A DNA stretch of 64,000 nucleotides from positions 18,579,906-18,643,905 of the forward strand of contig CM072160.1 of the NCBI GenBank assembly GCA_036850595.1, given 5' to 3'. A model generated the notes under the pieces. The model did no database searches. It saw nothing but the letters and a program-made list of their open reading frames with translations, and had not been told where the DNA came from. The position numbers and the translations under genes were made by a program. Below are positions 11,846 to 23,400 of this stretch, piece by piece. Position 1 is the stretch's first letter. Each line of letters starts with the position of its first letter. This DNA is from Rhyacichthys aspro. Its lineage: Eukaryota; Chordata; Actinopteri; Gobiiformes; Rhyacichthyidae.

Positions 11846-14009
11846 GTCTGTTTACTTTTTATTTATTTTTTGAGGCTCCATGACAAAAGTTTTTAAAGTA
11901 ATAATAAAAAGCTGTTTATGCAAAAGCAGCTGTTATTAATGTCAATACTATTTTCATCATTTGCGCCCATTAAAGGATTCAGAGATCCACTACACACTGT
12001 GGAACTCAAATGTTGCAATAAATATGTACATGCATGTATCTGAAGACGTGAAAGAAGATGGATGCATTAAAAAAACTGGACCGTTCCTTCTGACCTTTTG
12101 TTAATTCAACCATACACTTTAATGTAAGATAAGAAGATGATAAGAAAGATGTATGGATGACTTTCAGAAAGGTCGGATACTGCATTCATGAATGGCTGTG
12201 TTTATACACTGGACTATTTCTCTGGTAAAAAAAACTAGAAAATCTAAAACACTACTAAAGACTAAGACTAAAACATAAGACACCACGCAAAGGGCTATAG
12301 TTTGCTCAATGGGCCACAGGGCAGTAATACTCTTTTGGTACATTTGCATGCTTGAGCAACTCTCATTAAAAATCAATGGGACCATTTTGAGGTATTTTTC
12401 ATTTTACAACACTGTCTTCAGCCACAATACATAGCCCCACTCTTTAAAAACCCTTGATACTTCAAACCCAGAACAAATCTCCTCTTCTTCTCTTCAGGCT
12501 ACAGAGTGTGTGGCTTCATGGGAATCTGTCGCCGTGGAGACGCTCAGGTGCTCCCTGGTCCCAGAGCCAGACTATAGCTCTACAACAGATCCCAGTGGGA
12601 CAGAGCCATCCTCAGAATTACACCACTTGACTTAAGCTGATGAGATAATCACAGACAGAGCTCTGTGTGACTCTCACACTACACTTTCTTCTGGTAAAAG
12701 GTTTCTGCACAATAAAGGCAATATTTTTGTGTAAAATTGTACAAATTTGAACTATGTCTCCATAAATGAATATTCTATTGGATAATGTGAGAACAGCAGT
12801 ATTCTAAACACCTCGGCTGGAGTCCCTTCGTTCCAGGAAATGCCGTCCTGCAGAGCGGCTTTTAAAGTTTCCAGCTGCAGCAAGTGTGAGAAAATATTAG
12901 GGCTGCATCATCTGCTCAGCATTTTAGATCTGACACAGAGTAAGTTTCAATTTAACTGTAATTCAGTCTTGGGATCAGTCTTATTTTTATACCTGTAGTG
13001 GCGGATGTGGTCGCAAAACCTTTCCTACAATCTGTTCTTCACTGAAGGTGTTAATTTGTGTTTGAATGTCTCTGTCTCATGTTAAAAAAAAATCAAAAGT
13101 ATACCATAATTTAAGCCTCCTGGGTCCCTGGGCAATTTTTATTTGTGTTTTTTGAATTTTATTTTTGCATAACTTTTACTGTGTTAATGCAAATGACATA
13201 ACATTTGGCCAAACTGTATATTTTGGGGGTAAATTGGGTAGAACACAATCAACATTTTGTGGGATTTTATCCCAAACAAAAAAAACAACGCTTTAATCGC
13301 TAAAACTAGCATTTAAGGGGTTAAAAATTCATGAAATTCATAAATATTTGTTATGTATGAAGTCAATAATTTACTTTTAAAAAATTGGAAAAAAATTGTT
13401 ATATTATATTAATATTTCTGTGGCAATCCTTAAAAGGGCATTTTTTGGGTCCAAGGGACAAAAAGCGAACAGCACAAAATGAAGGGACCCCCAACAAATC
13501 TAAAATCCTAACCTTGTTGGTGCAGCTAGCTCTATGATGTGTTAAAATACTCTCATACAAGATATGAGAGCTCTACACTCCCTGAGTCTGAAATAACAAT
13601 ACAATAACAGCAGAATTTCATGACTTGAGCAGAACAGTCTATTCACAGAGACATAGTTTAATGCTAATTGCTAAATGATCGTTCTTTACTTTCTGATGTT
13701 CATTGTTTAATGTTTGTAAATCATTTTTGTATTGCTTTATTTCACATTCAGCATTAAATCAACAGTTTTTTGTTATTGCCGCCACCATAAAGTTCTAGAA
13801 AGTTCAGTGTTTTTATCCAGATGCTGTTCACTTCACCTTATCCTTAAACTAACTCGCATTAAGATGTTAACCATTATAGTCAATCATCTGTGTTCAACTG
13901 TGTCTCTATTTGTTATGTGCTCTATTATCCCGCATTAAGACCCTCGGTGTTATTCAATCACTCCCATTTCCTGGGCCTTGTTCCATTCGCCCGTGTTTTG
14001 CCGCTCCTC
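11846..14009. other. Intergenic sequence without recognisable features
   Basis: AT-rich DNA without gene-like frames. A short complex block is present at 12,490-12,660. I see no tRNA, splice-flanked exon or repeat that I can name. Confidence 0.4.
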
Positions 14010-14420
14010 CCCTCTTCTAAGAATATGCCGGCCGGGCCTAATCACAGGAACGGACCCAGGCTGGAGGTGCATGCCTTTGCACATGGCAGCACAAATTAAA
14101 ATGTCTCCTGCCGCCCGCCTCTCTAATTCCCTGGCACTATGCCCGGGTCTGTCCCACGAATTACAGGCAGACCTCTCCATATGGTGCAGCCAGCATGGGG
14201 CAGGCCAGCTTATTGACATGAGCTCAGTCAATAACCGCGGTGCTCACAACACACACAGCGCTACCTCCGCGGCGCTAACGGGGGCAGGAGTAGAGGGACA
14301 TGCAGAGGAACAGCGGGATTCAGTGCCATTTTTAAATGAGAGCCGGGTCATTAGCGCAACACATGCTTTTTTTACGGAGAAAGAATCGAGAGTTTAACCC
14401 GTTTTTAATCCCCTCAGAGC
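14010..14420. promoter_or_regulatory. Candidate conserved non-coding element
   Basis: A sharply bounded complex block with GC content well above its flanks, mixing 'taattccctgg', 'aaattaaaatg' and 'ttattgacatg' homeodomain-like ATTA cores with GC-rich segments. All three plus-strand frames stay open for long runs, yet none resembles a known protein. Such composition is typical of vertebrate developmental enhancers. Conservation cannot be tested from one sequence, so this is an inference. Confidence 0.3.
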
Positions 14421-14917
14421 TGCACGGGGCCCTTCTTACACAAGGGTCAGGCTCAAGTCTAGAATCAAAATGTAAAAGAGGCTCAACGGGGCTCACTGAC
14501 TTTTTAATCTCAGCTGTGTGTGTTTTCACTTACAAATTTTAGTCCCCGCTCTTTCAAGTGATGATATCATTTAAAGTTGGAATACTGGGATACTTGTATC
14601 ACTTTTACTTTGAAAGCCGTTTGAAAATACTTGACTGTTTATGAAGTTTTGAAAGTGCAAACTGCAAATACTGCCTTGTTAGCATCAAGGGGCAAAAACA
14701 AGCATTTATAACAGACATCTGCAGAGAAGGTGTCTACTTTTAAATACCTGGGTGTGCACATCTTGAATGACCTCACATGGTTAAAGCCAGTGCAACTATA
14801 CAAAAACACAGCTTCTTCCCAGAGACTGTGAGATGACAACAAGTTAACATAAAAATACAAATAAGCTAAAGATACAATAAAAACACAGAAAAAAAATCAA
14901 TGTGGGACAGAAATCTT

Positions 14918-15215
14918 TACCTTGCACAGCAGCTGAATTCTCAAAAGATCTGTGCATTTACAAACTCACAAAAATCCATCTTGAACTGATCCAAGCAGAG
15001 TATTCATGTCAGAACCATGTGACCACTGAGATGGCAGTACTAACAGGAAGGGGCGTGTTTTAACTTTGAAGATGTAGTGACTGTTTTACCGCCACTAACG
15101 TGAACAACATGGCGACCGTCTAATTGGACTCACAGATGATAAATCCACCGACCAGTTATTCATTGAAAGTACCTTTTACACACTCTTTGTATGGAAGCCC
15201 TCCCAGATGGTTCTC
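14918..15215 (+). repeat. Unclassified interspersed repeat, copy 2
   Basis: Begins 'accttgcacagcagctgaat', continues with 'atttacaaactcacaaaaat' and ends with 'ggaagccctcccagatggtt'. These segments match the repeat at 5,855-6,430 in order and strand. This copy lacks the nested insertion, so it gives the better estimate of the ancestral length. Confidence 0.55.
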
Positions 15216-15982
15216 GTATATATTTACTTTGTATTGACCAAAAGTGGTTCTCATAATGGAAAAAGTAGCATTTGGACATCCCTATCAAATGTCTAATAAT
15301 CCAATAACAAATGCATTCATAGCCAGGGTCAAGAAAACAGGCTGAATTTCAAACCAAGAATCAGAATAGTCAAGAAAGTGTCATTGACTGATTAGCTAAC
15401 ACTGAACTTGAACCTCTGAAAAAGACAAAAGGCACTAAGTTATTCTAAAGATATGTAATAGGGAAGAATGCCACCCTACAAATAGACAAAATGATACTTA
15501 ACAAGGGTAAGCATTTTAACATGGCCCAAATGGGACTTAAAATGAAGTGAGCACTGCTGTAGACCCTGCACTATGTAGATCCTGCACTATAAAGTGGACT
15601 GTGTTGTTGTGTCAATCATGTGAATCAATGTAATTAACATGTTATTTTCACATTAAGCAATAATATACTGTGTCTCACCATGACTTCATTATTACAACTC
15701 TTTCTCTTTGTGAAGAAAAGCTATATCTCTATCTTTACAAGCTAAGGTATTATTGGATTGTTTTGGGAGCAGTAAAGTACAAGTGGTGTTATTTTATGGA
15801 ATATTATATTATAGAATATTATCTGAAGATATTCATAGCCGCCTGTGTTTGGCCATATAACAGGAACATTAGTCATTGCTGATCCTGTCTCAGTGAAACA
15901 TACAACTATCAATTTACAGTCACAATGTTGATTTTTCATCTTTTTTGTCGTGTAACTCTCTGATTTCATTTTTACAACTATA

Positions 15983-16013
15983 TACACTGCTCAAAAAATA
16001 AAGGGAACACATA
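15983..16013 (+). repeat. Left terminal inverted repeat of the Tc1 element
   Basis: Reads tacactgctcaaaaaataaa followed by gggaacacat. It pairs with the right repeat ending at 17,087, apart from one or two substitutions and a difference in A-run length. Confidence 0.9.
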
Positions 16014-16259
16014 ATCATTCCTATGTAAGTCTAAGTCCATCACACTTATGGGATATTAACCTGTCTTGTTAGGAAGCAACACTGATTGTGAATCAATTTC
16101 ACCTTCTATTGTGCAAATGGAACAGACAACAGGTGGAAATTAGAGGCAATAGCAAGACAACCCCTATGAAGGAATAGTTCTGCAGGTTGTGGCCACAGAC
16201 CTTTTCCCTGTCCTCATCCTTTCTGGCTGATGTTTGGTCATTTTTGCACTTGAGGTAGC

Positions 16260-17052
16260 ATGAGGCACTGTCTACAACCCATAGAAGTAGGTCAGGTAGT
16301 GCAGCTCATCCAGGATGACACATCAATGTGCACTATGGCAAGAAGGTTTGCTGTGTCTCCCAGCACAGTGTCAAGAGCATGGAGGCGCTACCAGGAGACA
16401 GGCCTGTACATCAGGAGACGTGGAGGAGGCTGTAGTAGGACAACAACCCAGCAGCAGGAGCGTTATCTGCTCCTTTGTGCAAGGAGGAACAGGAGGAGCA
16501 CTGCCAGAGCCCTACAAAATGACCTGCAGCAGGCCACTAATGTGCATGTGTCTGCTCAAATTGTCAGAAACAGACTCCATGAGGGTGGTATGAGGGCCCG
16601 ATGTCCACAAGTGGGGTCTGTGCTCACAACCAAACACCATGCAGGCTGTTTGGCATTTGCCAGAGAACACCAGGATTAGCAGATTCTCCATTGGCGCCCT
16701 GTGCTCTTCACAGATAAGAGCAGGTTCACACTGAGCACATGTGACAGAAGTGACAGAGTCTGGAGACGCCGTGGAGAACGTCCTGCTGCCTGCAACATCC
16801 TCCAGCATGAGCGGTTTGATGGTGGGTCAGTGATGGTCTGGGGAGGCATTCCTTGGAGGGCTGCACAGACCTCTATGTGCTAGACAGAGGTGCCCTGACT
16901 GCCATTAGGTACCGGGATGAGAACCTCAGACCCATTGTAAGACCATATGCGGGTGCAGTGGGCCGTGGGTTCCTTCTGATGCATGACAATGGTAGGCCTC
17001 ATGTGGCTGGAGTGTGTCAGCAGTTCCCTCATGATGAAGGCATTGATGCTAT
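16260..17052 (+). pseudogene. Broken Tc1-family transposase
   Basis: The product would cut and paste the surrounding element by binding its terminal repeats through an N-terminal paired-like helix-turn-helix and cleaving with a DDE catalytic domain. From the ATG at 16,260 the frame encodes the helix-turn-helix region (SPSTVSRAWRRYQETG), a GRRG-like basic stretch and a second DNA-binding part (SAQIVRNRLHEGGMRAR). A stop codon at 16,677-16,679 breaks the frame where family members usually have tryptophan (HQD-stop). The same frame continues with LFTDKSRF, which holds the first catalytic aspartate, and GGSVMVWGGI. A frameshift near 16,850 leads to LYVLDRGALTAIRYRDE and LLMHDNGRPHVA, which holds the second aspartate. 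The segment with the third acidic residue and the PDLNPIEH-type motif is deleted. It is not functional. Confidence 0.9.
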
Positions 17053-17087
17053 GGTAAGTGTTCCCTTTATTTTTTTGGAGCAGTGCA
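17053..17087 (-). repeat. Right terminal inverted repeat of the Tc1 element
   Basis: Reads 'agtgttccctttattttttt' followed by 'ggagcagtgca' on the plus strand, the reverse complement of the left repeat. It directly abuts the truncated transposase frame. Confidence 0.9.
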
Positions 17088-17089
17088 TA

Positions 17090-18047
17090 ATGGTTCTAAG
17101 CCCTTGATTTATTTTTAGTTTCACTGATCATTCTTTGATAGCACCATGTGTTTAAGTTTAAAACACTCATTTTACATCTGATGTGGAAACTATAACAGTT
17201 TTTTTGTACAGACACATACATTGGCTATAGATTAAAAAATAAAAATCCAGTGTTCTTGGATAAAACACAACAAAACATTTTTATAAACACGAAACATTCC
17301 GACCCAAATGCTTGCACACAAATATAGTACAAAACTGAAAGCAGCATGGACCTAAGAAGTATAAATTAAAACTGGCAATAAATGCTGCAGTGAACACCAC
17401 AACAAAGCTGAACCCAAAAATGGATAAAAAGCACTATAAATTTGTTAAAATGGCCTTTGGTCGCCATTTCCTTTGCTTTGTTCTCAGCGGGAGTACACTG
17501 CTACATCCATGTTATGTCTGAGTCTTAGCTTTATGTGGACATGAACAAATGAGGCCAAAAACACAGCGGCAGTGGATTTTTGTGCTGCGTAAACCCGACC
17601 ACATGTAACAAGGACATGTTGGAATACTTTTCCTGCTGAAATGTAAATGTAAAGAGAAGACGTGAAGTGAAGGCCACATCAGACTAAACCCAGACAGAGA
17701 TGGTTTGTTCAGACTTTTATTTTTGCTAAAGGTTTTTTTTTTTTTTTGTGCCAGTTAGGACTGGGAAACAGGTGTGAGAATATTAGCACAAAATGGAAGT
17801 TAGAGACTCATCGGATGCATTACAGAGCAACAATAAGCAATGATCATTACTTATTGGATCTTGGTGGTGGCGCTGAAAATGAATAAATTGAATGAAAGTT
17901 GAGGTGGTGTAATTTTTGGTGACACCTTCTTTTTTAAAGCATTGTCATGGCTAAGGTAGCCCTGTAGGGACCTACTGTTGTCTATGAACACTAGAAACAA
18001 AATTCAAAATTTGACTGTTTTAAACGTTGTAAATCCTTTCATTCAAG
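17090..18047. other. Intergenic sequence without recognisable features
   Basis: AT-rich, with a T run at about 17,731-17,747. No gene-like frame or nameable repeat was seen. Confidence 0.45.
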
Positions 18048-18200
18048 ATCAGTAATTAATGTAACAAAGTATAAATACTGGAGTGCTGTACTTAAGTATA
18101 ATTTTCAAGTATCTGTACTTACTGTAAGTTTTTACATAAGATTTCAAAGGAGGTACTTTGACTTTTACTCCACTACATCTTAGAGCAAATATTTCACTAC
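18048..18200. repeat. Fragment related to the hAT element at 8,127
   Basis: Contains 'ctgtacttaagtataatttt', 'gtatctgtacttactgtaag' and 'gacttttactccactacat', the same subterminal motifs and order as 8,150-8,290. Only one side of the element is present. Confidence 0.6.
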
Positions 18201-18339
18201 ATTTACACATTGGCTTTACAAGTCCAAGTAAAATTGCATTTGGTAAATAAATAAACTATGGTTTGTTGAGTTTGTTATGGTAGTTTATGCAAATTAACTA
18301 TGCGCTTTTGGTTTCGATTTCAGATTATACCTCTTATTC

Positions 18340-19185
18340 TGGTGTCATGGTGTGACAACAATAACCTGGTCCTAAACATCAAGAAGACCAAAGAGATTAT
18401 TGTGGACTTCGGCAAAAATGACAGAAGAACCATCGACCTCTCTCTATCGGCACAGAGAAGGTGGAGAGGGTGACTAACATTACATTTCCGGGAGTGTCTG
18501 TCATGGAGGACCTGTCCTGGGGCCTGTGGAAACTGAGGAGCGCCAACATCTCCAGGCCGCTGATGGTGAACTTCTACAACTGTGCCATCAGTAGTGTTCT
18601 TACATATGGATTCTTAGTGTGGTTCTCCAGCTGCACTAAGGCCGACCAGCAGGCAATCCAATGGGTGGTAAAAACAGCAGGGAAAATCACTGGGACTACT
18701 CTTCCAGAGATCAGTACCACCTACACCACCCGCTGTCTGAAGAGAGCACACAACATCTTGAGGACCGCCATCATCCGGCTCATCATCTCGTCCACCTGCT
18801 TCCTTCAGGCAGAAGGTCCATTCAGGCCAGAACCACCAGACTGACCAGCAGGTGTGAGGCTGCTGAACACTGCTCCCCTCTCTGCCCCCCTCCCATAGGA
18901 CAACAACCATATCCACATCTATAATAACAATGAAGCGGACTTTGCATTGCTGCATAACAACATGACATATCACACATATCTAACTGTAGGTCCTAAGAGT
19001 AAGACTGTTATTGTTATTCACATGTTTGTGTCATTATTATTGTGCTAATGTTTACACAGTGGGTATTTATTGAATGGGATCTTGCACAAATTTTTGCACT
19101 TTATATAAAACTCTGCAGTGTTGATGCTCTAAACAAAATTCCGTTGTTTTCTGTGACAATGACAATAAACTCTTGAATTATGAAG
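18340..19185 (+). mobile_element. 5'-truncated LINE of L2/CR1-like type
   Basis: Non-LTR retrotransposon remnant; the intact protein would be a reverse transcriptase-endonuclease that copies its RNA at the target site. Translated pieces in changing frames are typical of the C-terminal part of the reverse transcriptase: WCDNNNLVLNIKKTKEIIVDF, then after a frameshift near 18,455 VERVTNITFPGVSVMEDLSW, then NFYNCAISSVLTYGFLVWFS and QQAIQWVVKTAGKITG, then in another frame LLPSGRRSIQARTTRL. About 20-25 residues appear deleted between EDLSW and KLRSANISRP. The 3' end, 'gacaatgacaataaactctt', fits the terminal region of such elements. The catalytic core and endonuclease are absent. Assignment to L2 rather than a related clade is from memory. 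Confidence 0.8.
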
Positions 19186-20466
19186 TTAACACTTTTGTCC
19201 AGTTGTGGTAAGAGATTGTGTGGCGTGTACATAGACTATCACAATCTGCTTATTTAAGTAACAATACGATTTAATCTAAAAAGCTGTGTTGCCAGTGGAT
19301 AAGTGGCACACAAGGCTAACAAAATAATGGAGGGAGAAATTCCAGTAATATAAGTAGGAGCATAAATGAGGCTGTTGGCAAGTTTCAATAGTGTGTAACA
19401 GAGAGATTAAAGGGTTATTCCTGGAGGCATGCTAACATGAGAAAATGGGTTTATTTTTGATAAGTCTGGTTTAGAGCAGGTATAAGGTCATGTGTGACCA
19501 AACATTTGGGGAATCTGAGCACTTTTATCAAAAATTAAGTAGAAAAGCACTCACGGTCCAGTCATGGTCCGGTCCACATGAGATTGACTAGGTGTGTGAA
19601 AACATGTAATGATTCTATTTCCATATCTGTCTTTTACTTTGTTTGTGCATTACTATTTATTTTCCTAGTGTTACTGTTTTGAGGAAGGTTATTGTCTCAT
19701 AGTTTGTCTTTCACTAAATTATTCTCACTATCCATTCATTAAAATTGAGGTTTTAAGTGAGCGTTAAAAGGATGTTTGTGGAGGTGGGCATTTTTTCTCG
19801 CTGTAGTTTTTTTATTGAGGCTCGATTGAATCAACGTGTGACTTCAATGGGCTGCCATGGTGCTATCACAGCTTGATATGAAGACTAGTCTTTATGGAAC
19901 ACTTAAGCTTCAAATTCACACTAACACTAGAAAGAATTAGAGCTGTAACCTGTGCCCCAAAGTTACAAACTTTGTTCCAAAATATTTTCTGATATTTTGC
20001 TAGTCATTGTCTTTCTTAGTATCCCAGAATGGCAGTCTTATGTAATGTGTCATATCTTGGATAATGTGTTGTGAATCCTATCGTATCATGACTTATTCTC
20101 TGAATTCCAACCTCTTCTCCCAAAACACATTTAGGTCTCTGTCAGGACCATAGCCCTGTGTTTACCAGTGCTGCTGAGTGTTGTTGAGCGTGTTGTTTTG
20201 AAATGTCCTGCTGATCCTGTGTTCTGGCACACATGTACCCTGGATGCACATTATTAGGCCAGTGTCAGGTAACCGATACGTCCAGGGGAACAGCGTAAAC
20301 AAGCTGCATCATGGCGTACTACGAGAGAGGCGATCTGACACTTCGATGAATAATCTCATGAACGCTACTACGACTCACTGTCCCCTACCATTGATGCCTA
20401 ACAACTTCAAAATAATAACAGACAGTGGTGCACATGAAGGTGCACACATAGAGGTTATTGACACTA
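19186..20466. other. Intergenic sequence without recognisable features
   Basis: Mixed AT-rich DNA. A 77-residue frame at 20,244-20,477 has no recognised motif and probably belongs to an unnamed repeat. Confidence 0.4.
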
Positions 20467-20735
20467 GTAAGTCTTGAGAGTCTGAGTCACTTCACAATTG
20501 TTGAACCTTCAGTCTCAGAGCAGACGGAAAACCACAGAACTGCCCAGAGTGGTCATGAAAAAATACTACGTCAACATGTGGGTGGAAGAGTTTTAAACAA
20601 GCTGATGGGCTGTGTTCCCTCAGATCCACATCACGGACAGGACAATGCTGCACAGCCCTGGAAAACATGGTGGTGTTCGACGCCTTTGTGTTGCCATTAA
20701 ATTGGACTTCCTGTGGAAATAAACCACTCATGACC
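20467..20735 (+). repeat. Unknown repeat, copy 1 of a local pair
   Basis: Aligns with 22,876-23,125 over most of its length. Shared blocks are 'gtaagtcttgag', 'aaaaccacagaact', 'cagagtg-tcatgaaaaaat', 'aacaagc-gatgg-ctgt', 'ggacttcctgtg' and 'aaataaaccact'. Both copies lie on the plus strand about 2.4 kb apart and have diverged by substitutions and small gaps. Function and family are unknown; no conserved reading frame runs through both. Confidence 0.65.
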
Positions 20736-20979
20736 CAGCTGCAATGTGTTTGGAAAGATTGTAGAAGCATTGGTTTGATCAGACTCATTATACACACAAT
20801 CAGAGGAGAAGGAACAAAAACAAATATGGACCTAAATACTGTGCTTAACACTTAGACAGTCACTGATATGTTGAGTTGAAGTAAATAGTGAGAGGTTTTG
20901 AACTGATTATAAAACGAGAGTGAGTAAGAGAAAAGTGTTTTAGGCGGAGATAAAGATGTTTTTATGGTCTGTTTTTGTG

Positions 20980-21880
20980 AAACCAATTCAATGTTTTTAC
21001 TGTATATTTAAAAGCAAATACAGTATAAATCTGTGATGATGATAGAAAATAACATGACATTAAAACATTAGCATGTTGCATTTAAATGGTTCAGTTGTGG
21101 GTTTTATACATACTGCATCTGTTAAATATGATGTTGTAAAGTGTTCTTGAATTAGAATAATTCAATGTGTTTCATTAACAATTTTATGTTTTTACAGTTA
21201 TTTAGTATTTTTTCACCATGTCATTCATTGCCTTTAACTGCAATTGCCCATATTTGACATTACAGCAATTTTTATTAGTTTTTTAATCAGTTTTGTGTGT
21301 TTTCTACATAGCGCGGTTGCAAAAAAACAATGTTAGGTTTTATGGTTATTTACTGTTGCTATTTGATAGTATTTCACCAAACATGTTCAATTTTGCCAGT
21401 TAGATTTTTTTCCCTACACACTGTTTTTGTAAAAAAAAAAAAAAAAAAAGTGTAAAAAAAAAGTTTTTATAAATCATTGTTTTTTTCATAATTGATGAAC
21501 TATAATATGCTTTCGCTGTTATTTATTTATTCATTCATTTTCTACCGCCTAGTCCCGTTGGGGGTTGTGGGTGGCTGGAGCCTATCCCGGCAACTTTGGG
21601 CCTTAGGTGGGGTACATCCTGGACAATGGCCAGTTTGTCGCAGGGCTAACATTAAGGGACAAACATTGACAGACAAGAGTCGGCTGGGATTTGAACTTTT
21701 TTTTACTATAAACAATACAAATCTAAATCTGAAAGAACTAAGTAATTAAAATAGTTCTGTACATTATGTAGTAATTATCTTTTATTAACTTAATACTATT
21801 GCTACAGTGTTTTTTTTTTTTGCTTTTACAGATATTTACTGGTGCTATTTGACAGTACTTTACCGTACTTCCTTTCTTTC
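20980..21880 (+). repeat. Degenerate 'ttactgttgctatttga' repeat cluster
   Basis: Related segments recur at about 20,990, 21,185, 21,345 and 21,825, for example 'ttatttactgttgctatttg' and 'tatttactggtgctatttga', each followed by a 'cagtatttcacc' or 'cagtactttaccg' segment. The cluster is interrupted by poly-A/poly-T tracts at 21,430-21,485 and by a dispersed repeat at 21,525-21,695. It looks like a decayed tandem or transposon-derived array. Confidence 0.4.
21525..21695 (+). repeat. Dispersed teleost repeat, copy C
   Basis: Has the motif order 'cattcattttctaccgcct', 'ctggagcctatcccggcaac', 'ggtggggtacatcctggaca' and 'cgcagggctaaca', as in the copies at 3,579, 6,160 (reverse) and 27,485. It is the best preserved of the four. 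Confidence 0.7.
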
Positions 21881-22875
21881 TTCACTGACTGGTTGTTATA
21901 CTTCTTCAGTCTGACAAATATTTCTCTCTTGCCTGGCTCTCTTTTTGTTGTGTATCAACTGTTTCCTCTCGTCTTTGTCCTGTCACAATCCTGCCATAGA
22001 AACTCCTGTGTTTACATCCTGTGCTCCTTTCAGCTGGAGCGTGTTTACTCTGCTGCGAGCCGGTGTGTGACTCTGCAACTATCATTCTGAGGAAATACCA
22101 TGAGTGGCGTGCCAGTCGCAGCTAACCACAAACCCAAACTGGGTGGAGAGGGGCATTTTTCATATAAATCATGGAATATGGCTGTGGGCAGGCCTTTGCC
22201 GGGCTCAGTGAACATCCACAAATAGACTTCTGCTGCATGTAGTAACAGCTTTGAGCAACACAAAGACAGGCTGTAGTGTAACTGTTGCCTGTGGTGCAGC
22301 TCCAGAAAAGGGTTATTATTGTTAACATTGTGTGCCCCGTTAGTCAGAAGGTATTAATAGACTCTTGAGTTCAGCTAAATGTTGGGTTCAAGAGCGTTAT
22401 GTGTATTCTCATAGCTAAAATAACTTGTTGTAAAGTGCTGAGCTTTAAATCTGCTGCAAATAATTCCTTTTTGAACTTAGGTGTGTGTTATAAGTACACC
22501 TAACGTTGTCGTAGCTCATGACTCCCCCTACTGGCAAAAAAGAGGTATAACTAACTTACTGGGAAAGCACTTTCTAAGTCGTGATATCCCTTCAACACGA
22601 CAAATCACAACCATTCTTTTTCAAATGTTTAAAGTAATATCTTAAGTTTTATCCACCAAAAATTGCTATATTTGTCTCTCTTTGATTTTTGCTACGCTAT
22701 GGGCTAAGACTAAACATTAAAAATACTCCACCAATACATTTTTCTCTCGTTGATGGATGTCTTGTTTGTGTTACAATTTATTCGGTATAGGAAACATCCT
22801 GGTACCTCAATGTGCATTCCATTGTATCCGAGGGTCAGTGCCCAGGGAACCTCTTCAAGATCTCAGCCAGACACT
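21881..22875. other. Intergenic sequence with a short repeat-like piece
   Basis: No gene seen. Positions 22,515-22,585 ('ccccctactggcaaaaaaga' to 'gcactttctaagtcg') weakly resemble the pair at 23,325 and 23,823. Confidence 0.35.
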
Positions 22876-23125
22876 TGTAAGTCTTGAGTGTCTCTTCATG
22901 TTAGTTTAACTTTCAGAGCTTAATGAAAAACCACAGAACTACTCAGAGTGCTCATGAAAAAATGCCACGTCAGTATGTGGGTGTAAGTGTTTGAAACAAG
23001 CCAATGGACTGTCTTTCTCTCAGATCAACAACAAATTTGATCCAGGACAATGGAAACACAGTGGTGTCAGGCAGCACTGTGCTATGAATTTGACTTCCTG
23101 TGCAAATAAACCACTATGACCCTAG
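22876..23125 (+). repeat. Unknown repeat, copy 2 of a local pair
   Basis: Homologous to 20,467-20,735 on the same strand; see that entry for the shared blocks. This copy has several small deletions relative to the first and ends at the same 'aaataaaccact-atgaccc' segment. Confidence 0.65.
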
Positions 23126-23172
23126 AAATTCAACAATAATGACCGCCTGTTTTATACAATGTTATCGTCGTA

Positions 23173-23240
23173 ATACAATTCAAATTCAATTCAACTTTAT
23201 TAAAATCTAAGGAGAAATTTAATTGTCAGGTCTCTTCAAA
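23173..23240 (-). repeat. LINE 3' tail remnant with microsatellite
   Basis: The plus strand reads 'caattcaaattcaattcaac' then 'tttattaaaatctaagg'; in reverse this is a LINE-like 3' end, 'aataaagttgaattgaattt'. It has the same orientation as the remnant at 8,851-8,925 and shares the following 'gtctcttcaaat'. Confidence 0.5.
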
Positions 23241-23324
23241 TAGATTAAAATTCAGGCTTGATCTGCCATAAGCTGATTGACTGACCCAGTACAGGGGATT
23301 GCCCATGTTTTTCTGTAAAGCATC

Positions 23325-23400
23325 CATCCTTGTGGTACAGCCAGATATAACAGGTTTCCCAGGACAGCACTTTCTGAGTCTTCCATTGAATTTGGAACAT
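23325..23400 (+). repeat. Short interspersed repeat, copy 1
   Basis: The segment 'agatataacaggtttcccag' plus 'gacagcactttctgagtctt' recurs nearly unchanged at 23,823-23,890 ('agatataacaggcctcccag'). Family unknown. Confidence 0.6.

Larger units (their letters stand above)
15983..17087 (+). mobile_element. Tc1-type DNA transposon, decayed, both ends present
   Basis: Terminal inverted repeats are visible: CACTGCTCAAAAAATAAAGG from 15,985 and, in reverse, CACTGCTCCAAAAAAATAAA ending at 17,085, both followed inward by GGGAACAC. TA dinucleotides flank both ends (15,981-15,982 and 17,088-17,089), the normal Tc1/mariner target duplication. Inside is a broken transposase gene on the plus strand. The coding region jumps straight into the right terminal repeat at about 17,053, so the 3' part of the transposase has been deleted. 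The element could only move with help in trans. Confidence 0.9.

Noticed and set aside
13978..14397. 139-residue plus-strand reading frame
   Set aside because: No known motif, and other frames over the same block are also open; composition explains it better than coding.
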